Assembly: GCA_963711095.1 (NCBI GenBank)
Contig: CAVQCX010000030.1
Span: forward strand, 124,001 to 188,000
Direction of reading: 5' to 3'
DNA: 64,000 nucleotides
Source of the DNA: CAVQCX01 sp963711095
GTDB lineage: Bacteria > Pseudomonadota > Gammaproteobacteria > Chromatiales > Chromatiaceae
Position 1 is the first letter of the stretch; each line of letters opens with the position of its first letter. The notes below the pieces were generated by a model. The model saw only the letters and a program-made list of their open reading frames with translations. It was not told where the DNA came from and did no database searches. Shown piece by piece: positions 56,948 through 64,000 of the stretch. The position numbers and the translations under genes are program-made.

Positions 56948-57944
56948 AGGCTAATCGTCCGGTAGGGAAAGATTCAGTTTATCACTTACTGAAGTTTCCT
57001 GCTTTGCTCATGCGGCTCGTCGCATGAGGAAAACAAAAAAAAGCTTCAGAAAGAAATATTTGCTTAGCGCGTAACCCATGGAGCTCAACGAGAAAAGCGG
57101 ACCGATTCCTTCTCCCTCGCCCCCCTGCGCCCCCGTGAGTGGGAGAGGGGGCGAGCCCTTGGCTGAGCTCCCTATCACCCTCACCCTGACCCACGGATGG
57201 CGGCAGTCGGTGCCCATGTCAAGGGGCCCCCTGCCCGGATAGGAGGGTAGTTGCGTGATCGGGCGCGGTCTGTACGGTGACGTACATAGCGCCAAGCTGG
57301 CCCGCGGGTCTGCGGGCTTCCGGGCGTGGGCCTCGAACGGCCGTCGGGATCAACCCTGCCGGCAGTTCGAGATCCGATGGCAGTATTCCTGGAGGTGCCG
57401 CGGATGTGCCGCCTCGGCGTGACCTGCCCGCCGAACAGCGCCTGGTGCCGAGAGCCCATTGACTTCAACACCGGCATTGCCGCCGTGCGGACATCGCTTG
57501 CCCGATCGGCTCCGACGGTTCCAGGTTATCGGGAGTCACCTTCGCCGTTTGGCTGCTTGCGCGCGTAGCCGGCAGACGGGGACCCAGTTCGCGGCCAGGT
57601 CCAAGGACACCACCGTGCCGAAGCTGGACGATCGTCCATGGCGCCGTGGCACGCAACCGTCAGTCATCGAATGCGATGGCCCCCGGCCAGCCGGCTCGAA
57701 CACCATGCGCGTGGCTGGCGAAAACGAGTGCCGCATGTGTTCGCCAGCGTACGGACGGCGAGGATCAATCGACGTAGCGTAAAAGGCGCAACTGAGTGGC
57801 GGAATATCCGGGGGCTCGGGTTTGCTGGATGGGAGCCTACGGGGAAGATTCGCCATGAGGTTCATACGGGCCAAACGCTGTGTGGCAGCAGCTGAATTAA
57901 ATAAACGGCAGGGATTCGAGCCCTGCAACCAGAGGAGTCAAATC
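56948..57944. other. ~1 kb without a gene, apart from one dispersed repeat
   Basis: Outside the repeat at 57071-57195 no family signature was found on either strand. Near 57911, GCAGGGATTCGAGCCCTGC is a perfect-stem hairpin just before the SD (AGAGGAG) of the next gene. Its loop recalls a tRNA T-arm, but no tRNA body is there; it may be a leader structure. Confidence 0.5.
57071..57195 (-). repeat. CCCTCTCCC-family dispersed repeat, copy 4 (inverted)
   Basis: On the minus strand TCAGGGTGAGGGTGATAGGG, the palindromic CTCGCCCCCTCTCCC part and TTGAGCTCCATGGGTTACGC keep the block order of copies 1 and 2. It is the most diverged copy. Confidence 0.6.
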
Positions 57945-58388
57945 ATGATTACCAGATTCGTCAAATATTGTGGGATCGTTGCGGCGGCTGGCTTGCTGCT
58001 CGTGGGCAGCGCTCAAGCCTTCAACATGGGCAACATGATGAACCCTTCCAAGTGGATGGGCGGCAACAATAACCGGGACGGTGGAGGAGAATATTATGGC
58101 GGCGGACCCGGCTATGGCGGCGGACCCGGCTACGGCGGCGGACCCGGCTATGGCGGCGGACCCGGCTATGGCGGCGGACCCGGCTATGGCGGCGGACCCG
58201 GCTATGGCGGCGGACCCGGCTACGGCGGCGGACCCGGCTACGGCGGCGGACCCGGCTACGGCGGCGGACCCGGCTACGGCGGCGGACCCGGCTACGGCGG
58301 CGGACCCGGCTACGGTGGCGGACCCGGCTATGGCGGTGCGCAGGGTTACGGTGGCGCTCCGGGTTATGGCCCCGGGCCCGGCTACTAA
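57945..58388 (+). CDS. Secreted Gly/Tyr repeat protein (GGGPGY), sulfur-globule-protein-like
   Basis: 147 residues from ATG 57945 (AGAGGAG upstream). Signal peptide FVKYCGIVAAAGLLLVGSAQ with A cleavage, a short FNMGNMMNPSKWMGGNNN linker, then 13 exact GGGPGY hexapeptides and a closing GAQGYGGAPGYGPGPGY. Glycine and tyrosine make up nearly all of the mature protein. This composition and a Sec signal recall the sulfur globule envelope proteins of purple sulfur bacteria (CV1/CV2), and the host seems to be of that kind. That link is by composition, not alignment; other structural roles are possible. Confidence 0.7.
   Translation: MITRFVKYCGIVAAAGLLLVGSAQAFNMGNMMNPSKWMGGNNNRDGGGEYYGGGPGYGGGPGYGGGPGYGGGPGYGGGPGYGGGPGYGGGPGYGGGPGYGGGPGYGGGPGYGGGPGYGGGPGYGGGPGYGGAQGYGGAPGYGPGPGY
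58098..58331 (+). repeat. 18-bp tandem repeat (GGCGGCGGACCCGGCTAT), 13 copies
   Basis: Units differ only in TAT/TAC and rare third-position changes. The multiple of three keeps the frame when copies change. Confidence 0.97.
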
Positions 58389-58689
58389 GGCTAAGGCGGC
58401 CAAAGCGGGCGGGATTCGGGAGGCTCGAATCCTATGGGCACGGTGCCCAGCCCTATGAGGATGTTTGGCGGAGACCGGCACTGAGTGAGCGGTTGCGCAG
58501 AAGCGCAGCCACCTGCTACGGGGGTCCCTGGGCGCAACCGGCTGCGTTGCCGGAACCGCTGCTGACCTTCCTGGTTCGGCAGCGGCCCGGTACCGCCGGG
58601 TCAGCGCGTAGCCACGCGTTCGCCTCCGCCGTCAGTATTCTACGGACTACGCAAGGTCATACGATTAACCTTGTATGTATATCCGCAAC
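58389..58689. other. No gene seen after the GGGPGY gene
   Basis: About 300 bases without a supported gene or terminator. Confidence 0.45.
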
Positions 58690-59110
58690 TTCCTGGGAAT
58701 AGATGTCGTCCTGCTCGACCTCACGCTGACCGACGGCCAGGGTATTGAGGCCCTCAAAGACATGGGGGTGAGGTTGGCAATCGATGGCTTCGGCACGGGC
58801 TGTTCGAGCCTGAGCCACCTGAAGAACTTCCCCATCGACACGCTGAAGATCGACCGATCCTTTGTGCGCGATATCGCCTCCGACGTGGACGATTCCACCA
58901 TCGTCAGCGCCGTGGTCGCCACGGGCAGAGCCCTCGGGCCGCGGGTCATCGCCGAGGGCGTGGAAACGCAGCAGCAGCTCACTTTCCTTCCGGCCCGGCA
59001 AGGTGACGAAGGGCAAGGCTTCCACTTCAGTCGCCCCCCTGTCCGCCGAGAGTTTCACGCAATTACTGGTGAGCGGGAATGACGAATCGCCGGAGGGAGC
59101 GACAGGGTGA
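58690..59110 (+). pseudogene. Chimeric remnant: receiver piece joined to an EAL-domain half
   Basis: DVVLLDLTLTDGQGIEAL matches the phospho-acceptor strand of a receiver domain. It is joined directly to KDMGVRLAIDGFGTGCSSLS, HLKNFPIDTLKIDRSFVRD, IVSAVVATGRALGPRVIAEG and VETQQQLTFL, the C-terminal half of an EAL c-di-GMP phosphodiesterase. The EAL motif itself and the first half are missing, and DDFGTG has become DGFGTG, so a metal ligand is lost. Near 59030 the frame shifts (PLSAESFTQLLVSGN in the next frame). It cannot be active. Confidence 0.75.
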
Positions 59111-59268
59111 GAGGATGGCGACAAACTACGCCGGACGTGCGGGCGAAGTGCGCCCCGCCGACGTCATGGCGGATGCAGTCCGCGACTTGCAGGATCAAGA
59201 GCAGGCAAGCGGGCGGGTGACAACGCGACTCCCCAAGGAGCGCATAACGATACAATCGAGGTGTAACC

Positions 59269-59691
59269 ATGTTTCGCAAGACATTTCTGATTCCGGTTTG
59301 TACGGCGGCAGCGATATTGAGCATGCCGCTCAGCGTGATGGCTGAAGAAGAGGCGGGCATGCCCGTTCCGCCTGCCAATACGCCGATGACGGGTGGGCCT
59401 CCTGCTGGGATGCCCATGATGCCAGGCCCCGGGGGCGGGACGCCCGTGGGACCGGGTCAACCCGGACAGATGCCCATGATGGGGCAGCCGGGCATGATGA
59501 GCCCGGAAATGATGGAGCAGTGCCACCAGAAGATGCAGCAGCACATGATGGGGCAGCCGGGCATGATGAGCCCGGAAATGATGGCGCAGCGCCAGGAGAT
59601 GAAGCAGCAGCACATGAAGACCATGGAACAGCACCTGGCCAACATCGAGGCGTTGCTCAAGCAACTGGTTGAGCTGCAAAAGGCGAAGTAA
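59269..59691 (+). CDS. Secreted Met/Pro/Gln-rich small protein
   Basis: 140 residues from ATG 59269. Signal peptide (TFLIPVCTAAAILSMPLSVM-A), then a Pro/Gly/Met part (MTGGPPAGMPMMPGPGGGTP), two repeats of GQPGMMSPEMM, and a C-terminal amphipathic helix (EQHLANIEALLKQLVELQKA). Methionine-rich motifs with His and Gln could bind Cu(I), but no family is recognised. It lies 157 bp before the ftsH paralogue. Confidence 0.65.
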   Translation: MFRKTFLIPVCTAAAILSMPLSVMAEEEAGMPVPPANTPMTGGPPAGMPMMPGPGGGTPVGPGQPGQMPMMGQPGMMSPEMMEQCHQKMQQHMMGQPGMMSPEMMAQRQEMKQQHMKTMEQHLANIEALLKQLVELQKAK

Positions 59692-59848
59692 GCGCCAATG
59701 GCCGTGCCAGACTGCAGTGCCGTCGGGCGACACGGCGGTCTGGTACGAGTGGCGTGTGGCCGAGCAGGTCGGCCTCTTGCCGGTTGGGGCCAAGGCACAT
59801 GCTGACCCGTTTGGACGACCGAATAGGGTCTTGATGGCGGAGGCGGAA

Positions 59849-61693
59849 ATGGACAAGAAGGCCCAGATCAACATTTGGTATGTGGGACTGGCTGTCATGG
59901 GCGTCCTGCTGTTCCAGAGCTGGTGGGCTACAAACCGCCAGATCGAGGTCCTGCCCTACAGCAAGTTCGAGGCCCTGCTCGCACAGGGCCAGATAGAGGA
60001 GGTGTATATCCGCCAGGACCGCCTGGAGGGCAAGCTCAAAACGCCCATGAAGGACGGCCGCCAGCAATTCGTCACCACCCGGGTGGACCCGCAGTTGGCG
60101 GACCGCCTCGCCGCGCACAAGGTCACCTTTACCGGCGTGGTGGAGAGCAGCTTTCTGCGCGACCTGCTGTCCTGGATCCTGCCGGTGCTGTTCTTCTTCG
60201 GCCTGTGGACGTTCTTCGTGCGGCGCATGGCGGACAAGCAGGGATTCGGCGGCCTGATGAGCATCGGCAAGAGCAAGGCCAAGATGTACGTGGAGAAGGA
60301 CACCAAGGTGAGCTTCGCCGACGTGGCGGGAGTGGAAGAGGCCAAAGAGGAGCTCAAGGAGATCGTGGACTTCCTGAAGCGCCCCAAGGAATACGGCCGG
60401 CTCGGTGCGCGGGTGCCCAAGGGGGTGCTGCTGGTGGGTCCGCCGGGTACCGGCAAGACCCTGCTGGCCCGCGCCGTGGCGGGGGAGGCGGGCGTGACCT
60501 TTTTCTCCATCAGCGGCGCGGAGTTCGTGGAGATGTTCGTGGGCGTTGGTGCAGCCCGGGTGCGCGACCTGTTCGAGCAGGCGGGCAAGGCCGCCCCCTG
60601 CATCATTTTCATCGACGAGCTGGACGCCCTGGGCCGGGCTCGGGGCATCAACCCCATGGGCGGTCACGACGAAAAGGAGCAGACCCTCAACCAGCTGCTC
60701 ACCGAGCTGGACGGGTTCGACCCGAAGCAGGGCATCGTGCTGCTGGCCGCCACCAACCGCCCGGAAATCCTCGACCCGGCGCTGCTGCGGGCGGGACGCT
60801 TCGACCGCCAGGTGCTGGTGGACCGCCCCGACAAGGCGGGGCGGCTCGCCATCCTGGGGGTGCACCAGAAGCAGGTGCAGCTCGGCCCCGACGTCCGGCT
60901 GGACCAGGTGGCGGACCTCACCCCTGGCTTCTCCGGCGCGGACCTGGCCAATCTGATCAACGAGGCGGCCCTGCTGGCCACCCGGCGCGGTGCCGACGCG
61001 GTTGCCATGGACGATTTCAACCAGGCCGTCGAGCGCATCGTCGCCGGACTGGAGAAGAAGAACCGGCTGCTCAACCCCCACGAGCGCCGGGTGGTGGCCT
61101 TCCACGAAATGGGCCACGCCCTGGTCGCCAAGGCTCTGCCGGGCATGGACCTGGTGCACAAGATCTCCATCATCCCCCGGGGCATCGGTGCCCTGGGCTA
61201 CACCATCCAGCGCCCGACCGAGGATCGCTTCCTCATGACCCGCCGGGAGCTGGAGTACAAGATGGCGGTGCTGTACGGGGGGCGGGCGGCGGAGACGGTG
61301 GTCTTCGGCGAGGTCTCCACCGGCGCGGCGGACGACCTGCAGAAGATTACGGACATCGCCCGCGCCATGGTCCAGCGCTACGGCATGGAGGACAAGCTGG
61401 GCCAAGTGGTGTTCGACCGGCAGCACCGCTCCCTTTTCGGGGAGAACGTGTCCGATCTCGGGCCGCGCGAGTACAGCGAGGAGACCGCGCGGGAGATCGA
61501 CTGCGCCGTGCGGGCGCTGACCAGCCAGGCGCGGGAACTGGCCGTGGCCGTGCTGCGCGCCAATCGCGCGGCCCTGGATGCGGGGGCCGAGCGGCTGCTG
61601 GAGACGGAGACCCTTCTGGGGGCGGATATCCCGGAGGTGATGAAGTTCGCCGCCGACGCGCATCCCGGCTCCCCGCAGCCGCCGGCCCCGTGA
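59849..61693 (+). CDS. ftsH: FtsH-type ATP-dependent zinc metalloprotease, accessory paralogue
   Basis: 614 residues from ATG 59849 (GGAGG five bases upstream; ATG 59834 is an alternative). Two membrane helices frame a small periplasmic domain (NIWYVGLAVMGVLLFQSWWA, LLSWILPVLFFFGLWTFFV). AAA+ core: GPPGTGKTLLARAVAGEAGV near 197, IIFIDELDALGRARG, then the second region of homology ATNRPEILDPALLRAGRFDR. Protease site HEMGHA near residue 420 (HExxH), third ligand in TGAADDLQK. The usual E. coli-like ftsH is expected next to rrmJ elsewhere, so this may be a second, stress-linked copy like the FtsH of stress-tolerance islands (inference). Confidence 0.92.
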   Translation: MDKKAQINIWYVGLAVMGVLLFQSWWATNRQIEVLPYSKFEALLAQGQIEEVYIRQDRLEGKLKTPMKDGRQQFVTTRVDPQLADRLAAHKVTFTGVVESSFLRDLLSWILPVLFFFGLWTFFVRRMADKQGFGGLMSIGKSKAKMYVEKDTKVSFADVAGVEEAKEELKEIVDFLKRPKEYGRLGARVPKGVLLVGPPGTGKTLLARAVAGEAGVTFFSISGAEFVEMFVGVGAARVRDLFEQAGKAAPCIIFIDELDALGRARGINPMGGHDEKEQTLNQLLTELDGFDPKQGIVLLAATNRPEILDPALLRAGRFDRQVLVDRPDKAGRLAILGVHQKQVQLGPDVRLDQVADLTPGFSGADLANLINEAALLATRRGADAVAMDDFNQAVERIVAGLEKKNRLLNPHERRVVAFHEMGHALVAKALPGMDLVHKISIIPRGIGALGYTIQRPTEDRFLMTRRELEYKMAVLYGGRAAETVVFGEVSTGAADDLQKITDIARAMVQRYGMEDKLGQVVFDRQHRSLFGENVSDLGPREYSEETAREIDCAVRALTSQARELAVAVLRANRAALDAGAERLLETETLLGADIPEVMKFAADAHPGSPQPPAP

Positions 61694-61768
61694 TGGCCGT
61701 TTCGGTATTGCCGACTGGAAAGCCCGCGACCCACGGGTTTCGACCTACACCCACAGAGGAGACATGGC

Positions 61769-62194
61769 ATGTCCTGGAAAGAACAGCTCAACACGGCCAT
61801 CGAGAAGGTCAAGGGCGCCGCGGACAGCGAAGCCGCGCACGCCCTCGCGTCGAAGGCGAAGGCCACGGCACGCAACATCGCCCACAAGGCGAAAGAGGGT
61901 GCACTGGACGCGGCCGAGGCCTTCGTGCAGGCGAATTCAGACCCGGCAGCGATCAATGTGCGCTACCTGCACGCGGATCTGAGCATCGTCGCCCCATCGG
62001 ACGACATCCAGATCACGCGCCCCAGCGTCGCCACCCTGGTGATCGCCGATGGCCAGGGCAACGGCCTGGTGATAAACGCGGCGGCTGAGGAGCCGTTCGT
62101 GGTCGAGACCGTCGGGGCCTCCACGCGGCTGGACGATGTCACTTACGACCTGGGGCCGGAAGACGGGGTCAATGTAGTGGTGATTAAACGCTGA
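61769..62194 (+). CDS. Conserved-looking protein of unknown function after ftsH
   Basis: 141 residues from ATG 61769 with GAGGAGACATGGC upstream. The N-terminal ~55 residues form a charged amphipathic helix (KEQLNTAIEKVKGAADSEAA, ARNIAHKAKEGALDAAEAFV). The rest is beta-rich (INVRYLHADLSIVAPSDDIQ, GNGLVINAAAEEPFVVETVG, DGVNVVVIKR). No family is recognised. It lies 75 bp after ftsH and is probably co-transcribed; it might be a substrate, adaptor or just a neighbour. Confidence 0.6.
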   Translation: MSWKEQLNTAIEKVKGAADSEAAHALASKAKATARNIAHKAKEGALDAAEAFVQANSDPAAINVRYLHADLSIVAPSDDIQITRPSVATLVIADGQGNGLVINAAAEEPFVVETVGASTRLDDVTYDLGPEDGVNVVVIKR

Positions 62195-62335
62195 TGCCAG
62201 TGAGACAGGCGGGCTGGGCAGGTCCAGCCAGAGACTGCAGCGGGCCGCTCCGATATTGGGGGTGATGCGTTCGACTTAGCCGCTTTCGCGCGGATGCGAC
62301 ACCGCTGCGGCGGTCTTCTTGGAGAGACGGTGAAG

Positions 62336-62494
62336 TCAGCCCTCTCTTGGGGCAGGGCCTCGGCTCCGGACTTTGGCGCCACGCCAATTGCGCGCTCCCA
62401 GGAGGCTGAGCGCCGCCAGCGCCGGGCCGGCTGCAACGACGAAGATCCAGCCCGCACCGGAATCGAGGACGAGAAACACAGTACCGATCATCAT
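62336..62494 (-). CDS. Possible 52-residue membrane peptide
   Basis: ATG 62494 reads MMIGTVFLVLDSGAGWIFVV, then AAGPALAALSLLGARNWRGA. The hydrophobic pattern makes one or two membrane segments. The frame continues upstream without stop (FLAGACMMIG from a TTG). No SD is obvious. It may be a real small membrane gene or the end of a decayed one. Confidence 0.35.
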   Translation of the reverse strand: MMIGTVFLVLDSGAGWIFVVAAGPALAALSLLGARNWRGAKVRSRGPAPREG

Positions 62495-62581
62495 GCAGGC
62501 GCCGGCTAGGAACAAGGCCGGTCCGCCGCAGCAGCGAAGTTAAATGACCCCCGGCAAAGCCGCGGGCTTACGAACCCTTGA

Positions 62582-62751
62582 GCCAAAACCGCAGTTGGAA
62601 CCGCCAAGGCGATAAAGGACACAAAGGACACCAAGGCAGACACGTACCGAAAGTGAAAGAACTTGCTTCACCCAACGGGTGATGCTCGTTTCCAGGAAAT
62701 TTCCTTGAAAAACTTGGCGATCTTGGCGCCTTGGCGGTTCAAATGCTCTTT
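62582..62751 (-). mobile_element. MITE-like element with GAACCGCCAAGGCG ends, copy 2
   Basis: On the minus strand it matches 36521-36696: AAGAGCATTTGAACCGCCAA, CAAGGAAATTTCCTGGAAAC, CGGTACGTGTCTGCCTTGGT and CCAACTGCGGTTTTGGCTC. It differs by a small deletion of one GTCCTTTGTGT-type unit. It has no ORF. Confidence 0.8.
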
Positions 62752-63086
62752 CTAGGTTGAAATACTTGAGATCGATATTCAAGGGAAAGAAAATCATCGA
62801 CGGCCTTGCCGTCCCGTAAATAAAGCCGGGCATGTGTTCGAAGATCTTACGAAAGGTAAATCCCCCAGAACTGCGCGGGAAGGCTGCGTGGCCTCGTTGG
62901 CAACGGAAGCGAGTCGGTCTCGTCGTTCCACGAGATACCGCTGTACTAAGCTCTATGCGCGGTAGCGTACCGAACTTGTCGGGATTTCTGCGTAACTTGG
63001 CAATACGAATCGCGCCACGCACACACGATTTCAGGAACTGGCTTCGAAGAGTGCGACGTTTTGCTACAAGGGTTATAGGAACAAAT
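62752..63086. other. No gene; leader of the collagen-like gene
   Basis: About 335 bases, lower GC than average, with no supported ORF. Probable promoter region for the gene at 63087; no consensus is strong. Confidence 0.45.
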
Positions 63087-64000
63087 ATGAAACATTCCAT
63101 TTCATTGGAACAAATGGTCAAGCGTCCGCTGCTGCTCGCGGTCGTTGCGACCTTCGTCAGCGCATGCGCGACGACTGAGCCTGTCGGTGGGCGTAATGTG
63201 ACCAGCGAGGCGCGGTCCGCGCCCCAGAGCTGGGTTGGTCCCGCGGGTCCGTCCGGCCCCGTCGGCGCCACCGGCGCGCAAGGCGATACCGGGCCGCAGG
63301 GCTATACCGGTGTGGCGATGGTCGGTCCGACCGGTCCCGTAGGCATGCAGGGTCCCGAAGGAAGACAAGGCCCGACCGGGCCGACGGGCGCTACCGGTAA
63401 GATGGTCGTCGGTCGTGCCGGCGCGATGGGTCCAGTCGGAGCCACCGGAGCACAAGGCGCAACCGGGCAGACAGGTGCGCGTGGCGAAAGCATACCCGGC
63501 CCCGCCGGCCGCAGGGGACCTACTGGACCTGAGGGCATGCCGGGCGCAACCGGTTACACAGGCCCGCAGGGTCCGACTACCGTCGGTCCTACCGGTGTGG
63601 TCGGGCGTGCCGGTGCCACTGGCAGCCGGGGCTCTACCGGCTACGCAGGCGCGCAGGGCGACACCGAACTGGCCGGCATCAGCGGCCCGTCCGGTCCCAC
63701 CGGTTCAGTCGGTCCGCGGGGCGCCACCGGCGCTACCGGCTCCGAGGGCTCGATGGGCATGGGCGGCGGCTGGAGTTGGTACAGGGAGTACACCTTCACT
63801 TCAAACAGCAACGTCATCCTGAGCGCCGACCGCAACAAGGCACGGGAGATCGCCGATTATCTTGACGAGAATCCGTCCATTACTGTCGGAATCGACGGCA
63901 GCAACAGACAGAATGTTGACAGCGTTCGTACCGCGTTGATGGACGCCGGCATACCGGCCCGCAAGGTCCGAACCGGATCCTTCGGCGACCCGCAGCTCAG
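63087..64000 (+). CDS. Collagen-like lipoprotein with OmpA-like tail (partial, runs off window)
   Basis: At least 304 codons from ATG 63087 (TAGGAACAAAT upstream); no stop before 64000. Signal with lipobox (LLLAVVATFVSACATTEP). A Gly-X-Y region of ~170 residues (VGPAGPSGPVGATGAQGDTG, GPQGYTGVAMVGPTGPVGMQ) is interrupted by short non-collagen insertions. After the Gly-rich hinge (MGMGGGWSWYREYTF) comes VILSADRNKAREIADYLDEN and ITVGIDGSNRQNVDSVRTAL, resembling OmpA/peptidoglycan-associated domains. So it could link a collagen-like stalk to the cell wall. The frame was read by hand. Confidence 0.8.
   Translation, partial: MKHSISLEQMVKRPLLLAVVATFVSACATTEPVGGRNVTSEARSAPQSWVGPAGPSGPVGATGAQGDTGPQGYTGVAMVGPTGPVGMQGPEGRQGPTGPTGATGKMVVGRAGAMGPVGATGAQGATGQTGARGESIPGPAGRRGPTGPEGMPGATGYTGPQGPTTVGPTGVVGRAGATGSRGSTGYAGAQGDTELAGISGPSGPTGSVGPRGATGATGSEGSMGMGGGWSWYREYTFTSNSNVILSADRNKAREIADYLDENPSITVGIDGSNRQNVDSVRTALMDAGIPARKVRTGSFGDPQL

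Noticed and set aside
57230..57780. Possible IS66- or IS110-type transposase remnant
   Set aside because: A few short readings looked suggestive, but no catalytic motif or consistent frame could be followed.
57908..57930. tRNA-like T-arm (GATTCGAGCCC)
   Set aside because: No acceptor, D-arm or anticodon arm can be built around it; it is a lone hairpin upstream of an SD.

Overview
The window is GC-rich and reads as a gammaproteobacterial chromosome. Conserved neighbourhoods (smpB-ssrA, ratA-rnfH next to bamE/fur, recN-nadK-hrcA-grpE-dnaK-dnaJ-dapB, lapAB-pyrF, long-form hisG) fit the Chromatiales / purple-sulfur-bacteria side of the class. The genus cannot be fixed from the sequence alone.

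Layout. (1) 0.4-2.8 kb: an FAD-dependent dehydrogenase and two Hsp20 genes. (2) 2.8-9.1 kb: REP palindromes with a decayed REP-associated transposase, then a minus-strand operon for a B-type (ba3-like) haem-copper oxidase (50-residue small subunit, CuA subunit II, subunit I, dihaem cytochrome c) followed by a CcoI/FixI-like copper P-type ATPase. (3) 9.1-17.8 kb: a defence/mobile zone with a decayed SufC-like ABC ATPase, a type I restriction system whose R, M and S genes all carry frameshifts, a broken DUF429-like gene, an intact MntA/HepT toxin-antitoxin pair and a LAGLIDADG endonuclease ORF. (4) 17.8-18.5 kb: a tmRNA gene (ssrA) split in its T-loop by a ~270-nt group I intron. (5) 18.5-36.3 kb: conserved core genes, mostly intact, including a CIRCE-controlled heat-shock operon and a lapA-lapB reading frame with no stop between the halves. 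(6) 36.3-39.5 kb: hisI-hisG between pseudogenes broken by MITE-like elements. (7) 39.5-64 kb: an accessory envelope/stress region. It holds a frameshifted OmpA-like protein, DUF3309 peptides, a BON protein, five secreted low-complexity or collagen-like proteins, three transglutaminase-fold proteins, N-formylglutamate amidohydrolase, CbpA/CbpM, cyclopropane fatty-acid synthase between two Crp/Fnr regulators, a second Met/Pro-rich secreted protein, an FtsH paralogue and IS remnants.

How the genes work together. Three layers of proteostasis are present: Hsp20s, HrcA-regulated DnaK/DnaJ/GrpE, and CbpA/CbpM with FtsH; tmRNA/SmpB adds ribosome rescue. The oxidase operon and its P-type ATPase form one respiratory assembly unit. 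The accessory region combines repetitive Gly/Gln/Tyr-rich secreted proteins with transglutaminase-fold proteins, which suggests surface or sulfur-globule matrix building; this is inference.

At least four families of short non-coding repeats are scattered through the window: REP palindromes, a ~140-bp CCCTCTCCC family, a 168-bp element with CTAGGAGCCTGTCGG ends, and a ~175-bp element with GAACCGCCAAGGCG ends. Frameshifts cluster in the accessory genes while core genes are intact, which fits real decay better than uniform sequencing error.
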